From NCBI GenBank assembly GCA_041671765.1, contig JBAZAX010000019.1, forward strand, positions 1-31,758: 31,758 nucleotides of DNA, given 5' to 3'. This DNA comes from JBAZAX01 sp041671765 (GTDB lineage: Bacteria; Babelota; Babeliae; Babelales; RVW-14). The notes under the pieces are model-generated. The model was not told the DNA's origin, made no database searches, and worked only from the letters and a program-made list of their open reading frames with translations. The translations under genes were made by a program, and so were the position numbers. Positions within the stretch are counted from its first letter, which is position 1. Every line of letters begins with the position of its first letter. Shown here in pieces: positions 16,711-24,597 of this stretch.

Positions 16711-17193
16711 TTATAGAGTTGTACTTTCGTCTGAAAAGTCCAATTTCATTTCCGCCAGTGTTTTATTTAGGTCTTTTACTGCTGTTCTTACAATATTCAT
16801 GGCTGTTCTAACTGCTACTGCTTCTGCTACTCTACCCAAAAAACTGAATCGCTTTCCTTGAAAAAATCCAGCAGTTGCAAATTGTCTTGTTATTTCTGCT
16901 ACTATGGCATCATTTTGTTCATCTGCCATGATGGCTGTATCTTCTTTATCATCATCACCCTGATCCATTGGTAGCTGAGGCTCTTCAGCGGTTTTTTCTT
17001 TTTTTGCACGAGGATCTCTGTATTCCCCACAAGTTAGTTTTGTTGATGGAGCAGAATTCTGTTTCGATGCGGTTGGGGAAGGCGTTTCTTGCATGTTTGG
17101 CGCAGGAGTTGCCCTTTTCATACCAAACGCATTTGTTGTTGCCAAACCAAGAATAAAGCTCAATGATAATGCTATTGATTTAAAAGTATTCAC
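16711..17193 (-). CDS. Small secreted protein of unknown function
   Basis: I choose GTG 17193 as start because the GGAGG at 17199-17203 lies just upstream and a signal peptide follows (MNTFKSIALSLSFILGLA, then TTNAFG, then Met25). Frames starting at TTG 17205 would begin inside the ribosome binding site. The 160-residue product has a Pro/Ser/Thr-rich spacer, an acidic stretch (DQGDDDKEDTA), and a C-terminal amphipathic region (QGKRFSFLGRVAEAVAVRTA) containing the only extended helices. It has one Cys, in KLTCGEYRD. I recognise no family. It stands alone between its own terminator and a divergent glycosyltransferase gene. Confidence 0.72.
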   Translation of the reverse strand: MNTFKSIALSLSFILGLATTNAFGMKRATPAPNMQETPSPTASKQNSAPSTKLTCGEYRDPRAKKEKTAEEPQLPMDQGDDDKEDTAIMADEQNDAIVAEITRQFATAGFFQGKRFSFLGRVAEAVAVRTAMNIVRTAVKDLNKTLAEMKLDFSDESTTL

Positions 17194-17318
17194 GATAACC
17201 TCCAAAAATAATACTAAAAATATAGAATTAAATAATTACTAATAACACTAATTTAATAATTTATTATTTGCAAACGGGGGCCTGTATTCGGTACATATGC
17301 CATTTCGTAATATACGTG

Positions 17319-17324
17319 TATAAT
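17319..17324 (+). promoter_or_regulatory. Possible -10 element upstream of the GT9 gene
   Basis: A perfect TATAAT lies 95 bases upstream of the chosen ATG in the divergent intergenic region. No convincing -35 hexamer sits at the right distance, and such hexamers arise by chance in AT-rich DNA. Confidence 0.25.
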
Positions 17325-17418
17325 TTTGGTTCTGGGCTGGGTTGTTATTGCAAATAACTACTATTTAATTATATTGAAAGCTTGTTATTTATGGACATTA
17401 GTCATTTGGAGATGGATT

Positions 17419-18462
17419 ATGTATCAAATTGTACCAAAAGAGTTACTGGAAAAAAGCAGAAAGATTTTATTTATTGGTGGTGTGGCAATAGGTGATTTTT
17501 TTTATTTGTACAACTATTTTAAGGCTTTATCAGAACAATATCCTAACCTAAAGATTGATTTTTGGGTTGATGAGTATCGAGGTAAGAGTTGTTTGGTTAG
17601 ATGGAAACACAAAAAACATGATATTGTGTATGAATGGATGCAGTCTTGTCCTTTTTTTAACAAAGTTTACACAAATGTTGGAGCTTGGTGGAATTTAGTT
17701 AGATTTTTCAAAAAGCTTAGACAAGAAAATTATCCGATTGTTGTTTGTTTATTTCATATTCGGCCATCAAGGATGGCAAGATTTGCTAAATTAATATCAC
17801 CATCCGGATTTGTTGCGCCTGCCATTAAGAGTATTGGTTTTGATCCCATAAGTGATTATTTTGCGTATATTTTTGAAAAAAATTTTGGTCTTAAAATTTC
17901 GCAGGAACAAAAAAAATTATCTTTTAATATTGATAAAAAATGGATAGACAAGGCCCAATCTGACCTTTTAGCGTTAGGGATTACGCCTAAACATGATAGG
18001 ATTATATTTTTAAACTCTTTTGCCAAATGTAAAAAACGCTCTTGGAATATTGATAATGTTATTGAGTTAATAAAACTATTGAGACAGAGTAACGCTTTTT
18101 TAAATTTAAGTTTTATTATTAATGCATTACCGGAAAAAAGAGAATTGATCGAGAAAATCATAAAAAACAATTCATTGAAGAATGTTTATGTTTTTACGGC
18201 AAGTAAAAGCTTTTTTGAATTGCCGGCTATGATTTCACTGTGTGATTTAGTTATCTCTGTAGATACATCAGTAATTCATTTGGCTTTTGCTTTTAATATT
18301 TTACTTATTGGATTATTTAGGCAAAAGACCGCTATGTGGGCTCCAAAATCAGAAAAGTCCCATTTTATCTATACAAAAAACAGGTGTGAGTGGGCAAAAG
18401 ATATATCTGTAGATGATGTATTTAAAGTTGTTAAAGCCCTGAATGAAAAACTTTTATTCTAA
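17419..18462 (+). CDS. GT9 (heptosyltransferase-like) glycosyltransferase
   Basis: ATG 17419 is chosen over upstream non-ATG starts because GGAGA (17408-17412) precedes it and MYQIVPKELLEKSRKILFIG matches a GT-B N-terminus. The 347-residue protein shows the family pattern: a first strand ILFIGGVAIGDFFYLYNYF (usually the acceptor-side nucleotide-fold loop), then IIFLNSFAKCKKRSWNIDN, and the C-terminal donor-site motif LVISVDTSVIHLAFAF. GT9 enzymes add sugars, typically ADP-heptose, to lipopolysaccharide core at the inner membrane. The classical heptosyltransferase D-T-G/S-x-x-H signature is present as DTSVIH. The actual donor and acceptor are not determined. It converges on the next gene with 3 bases between stops. 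Confidence 0.85.
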   Translation: MYQIVPKELLEKSRKILFIGGVAIGDFFYLYNYFKALSEQYPNLKIDFWVDEYRGKSCLVRWKHKKHDIVYEWMQSCPFFNKVYTNVGAWWNLVRFFKKLRQENYPIVVCLFHIRPSRMARFAKLISPSGFVAPAIKSIGFDPISDYFAYIFEKNFGLKISQEQKKLSFNIDKKWIDKAQSDLLALGITPKHDRIIFLNSFAKCKKRSWNIDNVIELIKLLRQSNAFLNLSFIINALPEKRELIEKIIKNNSLKNVYVFTASKSFFELPAMISLCDLVISVDTSVIHLAFAFNILLIGLFRQKTAMWAPKSEKSHFIYTKNRCEWAKDISVDDVFKVVKALNEKLLF

Positions 18463-18465
18463 AAA

Positions 18466-18777
18466 TCATTCCTTACGGTCTTTCCATATCAAACGGCTTA
18501 ACCAGTTCCGGGTATGTTTTCTTCTATGTCGTTTATGATCTTGTTTTAAGATGTTTAAAATACCCGATGCCGATGTTTGATCGATGATATCATTTATGAA
18601 TTCTAGGCTCTTTTGTATATTAACTTCACGCCATTCTTTATCATTTTGATCAATCAGCGCAATATTATCGCCTTGTACTATTAGGTTCTTTGGCGCAAAA
18701 TCCGTTAGTTTTTCTTGTGTAAGTTTGGTTACTGTTTGTTTAATGACTTTTTTAGTTGGATATGTACCATTAAGCAT
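18466..18777 (-). pseudogene. C-terminal kinase-like fragment of the split upstream gene
   Basis: This 103-residue open frame is in the same frame as the upstream gene and separated from it only by the TAA at 18811-18813. The intervening codons read WKKGINLITFL and run straight into MLNGTYPTKKVIKQ, so the ATG is probably internal. It holds a kinase-like catalytic loop (TDFAPKNLIVQGDNIALID: D-x4-N and a following LID aspartate) and a basic C-terminus (HKRHRRKHTRNW). There is no ribosome binding site before the ATG. I consider it the end of one gene broken by a nonsense codon. If translated separately it would be too small for a complete kinase fold. Confidence 0.65.
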
Positions 18778-18810
18778 TAGAAATGTTATAAGATTTATTC
18801 CCTTTTTCCA

Positions 18811-19602
18811 TTAGGGACCAGAAGAGTGACCTTTTTTTAGAAAAGTTTTTTTTGTGTAAGAATTTTCAATTCGGAATAAATTCATATTGGAATCATTACT
18901 ATCAGAAGCAAAACACTTGCATAGCAATCCTTCTTTGTGGCGCTGCAACCAGAACAGTTGCTCTTCGATTTTTGGTTCATATGCGCAAGGAGTTTGTAAA
19001 ATCAATTTTCCGGATTGGTTAGCAAGGAATTCAACAACGCTTCTTTTTACCATGTTTTCTTCCGAAACGTTTGACCAAGGCGTCTGGATAAATATATTAT
19101 CCCCCAAGCGTAATATTGCATTAACTCTTTGTTTCCAGTTGCGATCTTTGGGATTAATATAATCAAAAGCTAAAATCACATCAAAATGTTCGCAATCAGC
19201 GAGTTTTTGCAGCTCTTGCAATGACATTCTTTTGTTTAAAAGAACGATGTTTTGTAAATTGGAGTTTAAATGACAAAGTTCTAAGAGTTGGTCGGCCTGA
19301 CGAAACGAATCACCATTATCCTCAACCATAATGCATGTTGAATCATAATCATGAGCAATACGAAATGTAAAATATCCTTGACCGGCGCCAAGATCGAGTA
19401 CGGTAATTGGACGTTTGTATTGATCCAATATGGGCTTAATAGCGCCATAAAGTCTTTGACTGTCACTAAGTCCAGTTTGTACTATAACATTGTTAATAAT
19501 TACATCTTGGCATTCTTGATGTTGTCGTGTTGCATAAGCTTGAAAAACACAGAACGATAAAGATATGTATGCAAAAATCTTCGCGTGAAATTGTTTTTTC
19601 AT
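18811..19602 (-). CDS. Signal-peptide-bearing class I SAM-dependent methyltransferase domain (5' part of a split gene)
   Basis: This 263-residue product has an N-terminal signal-like hydrophobic segment (FAYISLSFCVFQAYA). A Rossmann methyltransferase core follows: ITVLDLGAGQGYFTFRIA is motif I, CIMVEDN the acidic end of strand 2, and FDVILAFDYINP motif IV. The ATG follows GGAGTAGGAAGT. The frame ends at GP-TAA but stays open beyond the stop into the kinase-like fragment, so the intact protein would be about 378 residues. An exported methyltransferase is odd; the substrate is unknown. Of the secreted proteins here it alone has Thr, not Met, after the probable cleavage site. Confidence 0.75.
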   Translation of the reverse strand: MKKQFHAKIFAYISLSFCVFQAYATRQHQECQDVIINNVIVQTGLSDSQRLYGAIKPILDQYKRPITVLDLGAGQGYFTFRIAHDYDSTCIMVEDNGDSFRQADQLLELCHLNSNLQNIVLLNKRMSLQELQKLADCEHFDVILAFDYINPKDRNWKQRVNAILRLGDNIFIQTPWSNVSEENMVKRSVVEFLANQSGKLILQTPCAYEPKIEEQLFWLQRHKEGLLCKCFASDSNDSNMNLFRIENSYTKKTFLKKGHSSGP

Positions 19603-19671
19603 ACTTCCTACTCCAATAATACGTACATTCCAATACTTAATTCTGCCAAATATTGAATCATACGTTTTAAT

Positions 19672-19688
19672 ATAATCATTATGATTAT
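19672..19688. repeat. AT-rich palindrome upstream of the methyltransferase gene
   Basis: Arms ATAATCAT and ATGATTAT are exact complements around a single T, about 70 bases upstream of the ATG. Size and 8-1-8 symmetry resemble a dimeric repressor operator. The sequence is not a match to the Fur consensus that I can defend, and the DNA is AT-rich. Confidence 0.35.
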
Positions 19689-19787
19689 TTAGATGAAGAT
19701 ATTTGTTTTTTTTACCGAATATGAAGTAGAATTCGTCATAATTCAGTGCCTGGATTGTCCATTATAAGTTTGTGATTAAAATTAAAT

Positions 19788-19829
19788 AAAAAACCCGAGA
19801 TAATTACTTTTACTTATCTCGGGTTTTTT
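19788..19829 (-). terminator. Intrinsic terminator of the tsf-pyrH-frr operon
   Basis: A 16-bp inverted repeat (19788-19803 with 19814-19829) has a CCCGAGATAA core and a T-run on the minus strand. It begins about 50 bases past the frr stop. Confidence 0.9.
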
Positions 19830-19877
19830 ATTTATGAACGTGATCAAACTTGTTTGGTCTATGTTATAGATTTTCGG

Positions 19878-20462
19878 TTAAACAGCTCTTAGCTCGCCTG
19901 CTTTCTTCTCATACATATCATCGGCTTTTTTGATAAACTCGTCAGTGATTTTTTGAAGTAATGTACTAAGTTTTTCAGCAAAGTCTTCAGAGATGATATG
20001 TTTTTTATCCGCATCTCTGATTTCATTATGAATGTCTTTACGAGAGTTTCTTATTGCAACTCTACATTCTTCAACTTTTTTCCCAAGAATTTTTACCAAC
20101 TCTTCGCGTCTTGTTGCGCTCATTTGAGGTAATTGAATTCTAATTATTTTACCATCATTTGATGGCGATACGCCAAGATCCGATGTTTGAAGTGCTTTTT
20201 CAATGTCTCCAATAATACTTGGATCCCAAGGTTGAATTGTTAATAATCTTGCATCCGGAGCAGCTAATGTTGCAAGTTCTCTTAGCCCCATTAATTGACC
20301 GTAACATTCAACTTTTAGGCCTTCAAGCATTGCGGTGCTTGCTCGACCGGTTCTAATCGACAAAAGCTCTTTTTCAAAATGCTTGATTGCTTTATTCATC
20401 TCTTCTTTTGTAAGGGTTTCGATACTTTTCGAATCGCCTTCAATAAATGCTATTTCTTCCAT
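19878..20462 (-). CDS. frr: Ribosome recycling factor
   Basis: RRF splits post-termination ribosomes together with EF-G. At 194 residues it is slightly longer than the usual 185, owing to an N-terminal extension (MEEIAFIEGDSKSIE). Family signatures are LLSIRTGRASTAMLEGLKVECYG, the WDPSIIGDIEKALQTSDLG segment, SNDGKIIRIQLPQMSATRRE and the helical end ISEDFAEKLSTLLQKITDEF. It is the last gene of the tsf-pyrH-frr operon, 45 bases after pyrH, and is followed by a strong terminator. Confidence 0.98.
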   Translation of the reverse strand: MEEIAFIEGDSKSIETLTKEEMNKAIKHFEKELLSIRTGRASTAMLEGLKVECYGQLMGLRELATLAAPDARLLTIQPWDPSIIGDIEKALQTSDLGVSPSNDGKIIRIQLPQMSATRREELVKILGKKVEECRVAIRNSRKDIHNEIRDADKKHIISEDFAEKLSTLLQKITDEFIKKADDMYEKKAGELRAV

Positions 20463-20507
20463 CGCAATCCTTTATATTAAATTAAATTACTTATTCTAAA
20501 AACTGTC

Positions 20508-21245
20508 TTAACTAATTGTACTGCCAAAGTTCAAGTCTTTTGAAGCTTTTAATAATGCATCTTTTTCAAATACGTTAAACACTCGTATTTTTACATTATT
20601 TCCTGCGGCAAGTGTTATCGCTGTTGGGTCGATAATTTTTAAATTATTTTCAAGAACTTTTGCATATTCAATGTTTTTAAATTTTTTAGCTTTGTTATCA
20701 ACTACTGGATCTGATGAATAAATTCCATCAACCTTTGTTGCTTTCCAAATCTGCTTAGCTCCAATCTGCAATGCACGGAGTACAGCGTTGGTATCCGTTG
20801 TAAAAAACGGATTGCCGGTTCCACCAACAAAAATAATTATTTTATTTTCATTTAGTGCTGAATCAATCAGCGTTTGATTAATTCTCGGAACTATTGAATC
20901 AATTAAAAATGCGCTCAACACAACAGATTCTAAATTAACTTGCTTCAAAATGTCTTGTAATATCATTCCATTCATAACTGTTGCGAGCATTCCAACTGAA
21001 TCGGCGTTAGGTTGATGCATTTTAAGCTGTTTGCCTTGCTTGGAGGCTCTAAAAAAATTTCCACCACCTATTACAATTCCGATGTTATAATTTGGGGCCA
21101 ATTTTTTTATTTGTTCGGCAAAATTTTTGAGTCGTGCATGATCAAAGCCAATGGTGTTATTGCCTTCTGTATTAGATCCCTCGTGGTTTTGGCTGTTGGC
21201 ATTGCATAAAAACTCACCGCTCAATTTGATTAAAACTGATTCCAT
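20508..21245 (-). CDS. pyrH: Uridylate (UMP) kinase
   Basis: PyrH phosphorylates UMP to UDP, feeding pyrimidine nucleotide pools. I start at ATG 21245 (MESVLIKLSGEFLCN), with AGGA at 21252-21255 six bases upstream; the longer frame from TTG 21293 would overlap tsf and add 16 residues not seen in the family. The 245-residue product shows IGIVIGGGNFFRA, the MLATVMNGMILQD segment, VGGTGNPFFTTDTNAVLRAL and the KATKVDGIYSSDP loop of bacterial hexameric UMP kinases. The insert NANSQNHEGSNTEGNNTIG near residue 16 is Asn/Gly-rich and seems longer than usual. Confidence 0.97.
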   Translation of the reverse strand: MESVLIKLSGEFLCNANSQNHEGSNTEGNNTIGFDHARLKNFAEQIKKLAPNYNIGIVIGGGNFFRASKQGKQLKMHQPNADSVGMLATVMNGMILQDILKQVNLESVVLSAFLIDSIVPRINQTLIDSALNENKIIIFVGGTGNPFFTTDTNAVLRALQIGAKQIWKATKVDGIYSSDPVVDNKAKKFKNIEYAKVLENNLKIIDPTAITLAAGNNVKIRVFNVFEKDALLKASKDLNFGSTIS

Positions 21246-21276
21246 GGTTTTTCCTAAAATTTTGCCGGCAGTTTTA

Positions 21277-22158
21277 TTAGCGACCAATTCCAATTCTTAC
21301 AAACTGCTTTACCGCAACTTTATTTCCAAGCTTTTTAGATACCTCGTCCAGATAAAGTTGGATTGTAAGCTTGTCGTTCTTGATGAAGAATTGGTTGAGT
21401 AAGCAAACATCTTCGTAGTATTTTTTGATTTTACCTTCTAAAATCTTTTCGATAACATTTGCAGGTTTACCGGAGAGTTTTAACTGTTCTGTAGCAATTT
21501 CACGTTCTTTTGCAACGCTTGCAGGATCAAGATCTGCTGACGAAACAGATAAAGGCTTGTTTACTGCAATTTGCATGCAGAGGTCTTTAGCGATGTCTTT
21601 TAGCGCCTCAAACTGTGATGAAGGATCCTTTTCCATTTCAAGTTCAATCATTACCCCCACTGTTGATCCTGGGTGAATGTAGGCATGTACCATACCTAAT
21701 TTTCCAGCTTTAAAAAGTATAACTTTAGAGACTTTGATGCTTTCAGCAATTTTTGCTATCAATTCATCAAGGTGATCTTTTATGACCAGAGTAGGGTTTT
21801 TTACTGATTTTTGGCTTAAAATTGCTTGCGCATCATTAACTGCGGTAATTGCGGCAACTTCGGCTGTGTGTTTTGCAAAAAATTCCATGTCTACTGTTTT
21901 TGCAGAAAAGTCGGTTTCACATGCGACTTCAACCATTGCGCCGGTCTTGGCGTCAGAAGAAATAAAACATTCTACGCGGCCATTGGTTGTGGCATTATCG
22001 CCTCTTTTAGCGGCAACAGCAGAGCCTTTTTTTCTTAAAATTTCAATTGCCTTTTCAATGTCACCATTTGACTCTTCAAGTGCCTTTTTACAGTCCATCA
22101 TTCCAACTTGAGTCTTTTCCCTAAGCTTTTTTACCAAATCCATCGATACATTTGCCAT
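21277..22158 (-). CDS. tsf: Translation elongation factor Ts
   Basis: EF-Ts is the nucleotide exchange factor of EF-Tu. The 293-residue protein begins with the UBA-like segment (VKKLREKTQVGMMDCKKALE), then the VACETDFSAKT motif that contacts EF-Tu, and the paired core subdomains. The ATG is preceded by GGGAG. It leads an operon with pyrH and frr. Upstream, where rpsB normally sits, is instead the divergent rpmF, so rpsB is elsewhere or the order has been rearranged. Confidence 0.98.
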   Translation of the reverse strand: MANVSMDLVKKLREKTQVGMMDCKKALEESNGDIEKAIEILRKKGSAVAAKRGDNATTNGRVECFISSDAKTGAMVEVACETDFSAKTVDMEFFAKHTAEVAAITAVNDAQAILSQKSVKNPTLVIKDHLDELIAKIAESIKVSKVILFKAGKLGMVHAYIHPGSTVGVMIELEMEKDPSSQFEALKDIAKDLCMQIAVNKPLSVSSADLDPASVAKEREIATEQLKLSGKPANVIEKILEGKIKKYYEDVCLLNQFFIKNDKLTIQLYLDEVSKKLGNKVAVKQFVRIGIGR

Positions 22159-22246
22159 ATCAAAACTCCCATTAGATCAAAAACATACTCGAATTCTATT
22201 GTCTGGAAATAAAAAACCGCTAAAACAACATGTAATGCGTTTGTGG

Positions 22247-22275
22247 TTGCAGTTTTTTAAAACATGTAGTATTAT
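22247..22275 (+). promoter_or_regulatory. Candidate promoter for rpmF-plsX
   Basis: TTGCAG (22247-22252) and TATTAT (22270-22275) are separated by 17 bases, about 70 bases upstream of the rpmF ATG. The -10 matches five of six consensus bases; the -35 matches only three. Confidence 0.38.
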
Positions 22276-22346
22276 TTTGCCAAATATACCTAATTTTTAC
22301 AAGGACAAAACAAGTTTTTTAAGTTTGAACACGATAGGAGTTTACT

Positions 22347-22625
22347 ATGCCAACGCCAAAGCGTAAACTGTCAAAATCTAGAAGAGACATGCGATCTGCG
22401 AATAAAGGTTTAAAGCCAAAGACTATTGCTGCGTGTCAAACATGCCAGGCCCCAGTTATTCCACACCAAGCCTGCAAGGAATGTGGTTATTACAAGGGTA
22501 CAAAAATTTTGAGAACAAAAGCAGATAGAATGTATCAAAGAGGAAAAGCTCGACAGACAAAAGAGCAGCAGATGCAATCAAAGGCATCAGTCGCTCCAGT
22601 TGCTTCGGACGGTGCAAAAGAATAA
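22347..22625 (+). CDS. rpmF: 50S ribosomal protein L32, zinc-binding form with C-terminal extension
   Basis: The N-terminus PTPKRKLSKSRRDMRSANKG is typical of L32. It has four cysteines in C-x2-C pairs (C30, C33, C43, C46), the zinc-binding form. At 92 residues it is longer than the usual 57-65 because of a Gln/Ala/Ser-rich tail after about residue 70. A GATAGGAG site precedes the ATG. It sits directly upstream of plsX, as in many bacteria. Confidence 0.97.
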   Translation: MPTPKRKLSKSRRDMRSANKGLKPKTIAACQTCQAPVIPHQACKECGYYKGTKILRTKADRMYQRGKARQTKEQQMQSKASVAPVASDGAKE

Positions 22626-22742
22626 ATTAATGTGTATGCACATTACTTGAATTTTATAGCTAATAGAAAGCGGCCAAACTTAAAAAGTTGCGTCGCTTTT
22701 TTTATTTTGTTTACCTAGAACCTGAAATTGTGGGGTCAAAAA

Positions 22743-23684
22743 ATGATCGCTTTAGATGTTATGGGTGGGGACCATGCTCCGGAACAGATAGTTATTGGGG
22801 CATTGAATGCGGCAAAAAAATCGATTCCACTCATTCTTGTTGGGCCACAAGAAGTTGTGAAGGAACTTCTTTATAAATATGACTTGAACTGGCAAAATTA
22901 TCCAATAACTCTTTGCGATTCAGCAAGTGTGATTGCTATGGATGAAGATCCTGTCAATGCGGTGCGTCAAAAAAAAGATTCCTCAATTGTTAAAATTATT
23001 GAGCTTGTCAAAACAGGGCAAGCAAATGTTGCAATTTCCGCGGGTAATTCTGGCGCTGTAATGGTGGCAGCCAGTCTTATTTTGGGCAGGATAGATAAAC
23101 TTGATAGACCTGCTATTGCAGGTCTTTTACCAACTTCAACCGGTAAAAAGGTTTTAGCCCTTGATTTAGGTGCAAATACAGAATGTAGGCCAAATAATTT
23201 AGTGCAGTTTGCCTACCTTGCAGATGATTATGCAAAAAATATCTTAGATATACCCAATCCTAGAATAGCTCTTCTTTCAAATGGGCAGGAAGATTGCAAG
23301 GGGTCTTTGGTAACCAAAGAGGCTTTTTTATTACTTAAAAATTCGAAATTAAATTTTATAGGCAATATTGAGCCATTCGATATATTTGATCACAAGACAG
23401 ATATTGTTGTGAGCGATGGATTTTCTGGAAATATTTTTTTAAAAACACTTGAAGGGGCCTTTGAGCTATTGGCTAAATTAGTAAAAAAAGACGCTGAACG
23501 TAAAAAAATATTTGATTCAAAAATTTGTGACTTTGTTTATGATACGGCAAAAAGCGTATTATATTCCGGTGGGGCTGTTTTACTTGGAGTTAAGGGTAAT
23601 ATTATTATTTGCCATGGAAATTCTACTGCCGAAGTTATAGAAAACACTATAGAAAACAGTGTTAAATTTTTCAATATGAAATGA
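22743..23684 (+). CDS. plsX: Phosphate acyltransferase
   Basis: PlsX makes acyl-phosphate from acyl-ACP for the PlsY pathway of phospholipid synthesis. I start at ATG 22743 (MIALDVMGGDHAPEQIVIG), as in the family; a TTG five codons earlier is not needed, and GGGGT lies seven bases upstream. The 313-residue protein shows the N-terminal DVMGGDHAP motif, SAGNSGAVMVAA, ALDLGANTECRP, IEPFDIF and DGFSGNIFLKTLEG. It follows rpmF in the usual order. Unlike the common arrangement, fabH does not follow it; a TPR membrane protein does. Confidence 0.97.
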   Translation: MIALDVMGGDHAPEQIVIGALNAAKKSIPLILVGPQEVVKELLYKYDLNWQNYPITLCDSASVIAMDEDPVNAVRQKKDSSIVKIIELVKTGQANVAISAGNSGAVMVAASLILGRIDKLDRPAIAGLLPTSTGKKVLALDLGANTECRPNNLVQFAYLADDYAKNILDIPNPRIALLSNGQEDCKGSLVTKEAFLLLKNSKLNFIGNIEPFDIFDHKTDIVVSDGFSGNIFLKTLEGAFELLAKLVKKDAERKKIFDSKICDFVYDTAKSVLYSGGAVLLGVKGNIIICHGNSTAEVIENTIENSVKFFNMK

Positions 23685-23809
23685 TAATGTTTCGATGCGA
23701 AATTTCTTAATATAAATAGCATTTTTAGTATACAAAAACGAGAAGTAATATATACTCAATTTTATGCGTATCTTTAAGTCTAAAATAAGCAATAAGTAAG
23801 GAGAATACG

Positions 23810-24544
23810 ATGGAAATCAAGCAAGCAGTTTTGTTAAAGTGGGTTGATGATGTTTTTAAAAAAGCAAAGGCGTATCAGCAAATTTTAGTTGCGGCTGGGG
23901 CGGGTGCGATTGTTTTGGGTTCTGTAATTTTTGGCTATTCTTATTATAAAAATAAAGTTCGTGCTGCAGCATACAAAGATTTTATGTCAGCAATTCAGTC
24001 CTACGATGGTGTAATAAAAAATAAACAGGTAAGTTCAAATTATCCAAGTGTTAAACAGTTTGAAAGCGAGAATGACAAGTGGACTCAAACTGAGCAATTG
24101 TTTAGACAGGGTTATCTGAATTATAAAAACACAGAATTGGCGCCGGCATTTTTGGCATTTCAAGCCGAGGCTCTATTGAATCTCGGAAAAGTTGATGATG
24201 CAATTAAGATATTAAAAGATGTTGTTAATCAGGTCAAAAGTGAAGAAATCAAAGATTCATACAGAGTGAAGATAGCTTTAATCGGTATGGATAAAAAAGA
24301 TGAAAAGGCTCAAAGCGAAGCGCTTAATGAGCTTATTTCTATTGCAAATAATGATAGCAGCGTTGCAAATGAAGTTGCTTTATATCAAGTGGGTTCATAT
24401 TTTTGGAATCAAAAAAAATATAATGAAGCCAAGGATTATTGGCAGAGGCTTTTGGTTAAGACAACTGCAAAATCTGGGCAAGTATCTGTTTTTGCGGGCG
24501 AAGTCAGAGATAAATTGAGTTTAATTACAGCTGAAAGCTTGTAA
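23810..24544 (+). CDS. Membrane-anchored TPR protein, YfgM-like
   Basis: This 244-residue protein has one N-terminal transmembrane helix (ILVAAGAGAIVLGSVIFGYS, about 25-45) after a charged amphipathic stretch, then TPR-like helical pairs: LAFQAEALLNLGKVDDAIKI and VALYQVGSYFWNQKKYNEAK. This layout resembles YfgM-type proteins, which hold a TPR domain on the periplasmic side near the Sec translocon. The resemblance is architectural only. AGGAG lies just upstream of the ATG. It occupies the place where fabH is expected, between plsX and fabD; a link to lipid synthesis is unproven. Confidence 0.75.
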   Translation: MEIKQAVLLKWVDDVFKKAKAYQQILVAAGAGAIVLGSVIFGYSYYKNKVRAAAYKDFMSAIQSYDGVIKNKQVSSNYPSVKQFESENDKWTQTEQLFRQGYLNYKNTELAPAFLAFQAEALLNLGKVDDAIKILKDVVNQVKSEEIKDSYRVKIALIGMDKKDEKAQSEALNELISIANNDSSVANEVALYQVGSYFWNQKKYNEAKDYWQRLLVKTTAKSGQVSVFAGEVRDKLSLITAESL

Positions 24545-24597
24545 TTTTGGTTAAGTGTGAGGTTATATTTTAATTATTGTAAAAAAATAGGTGTGCT

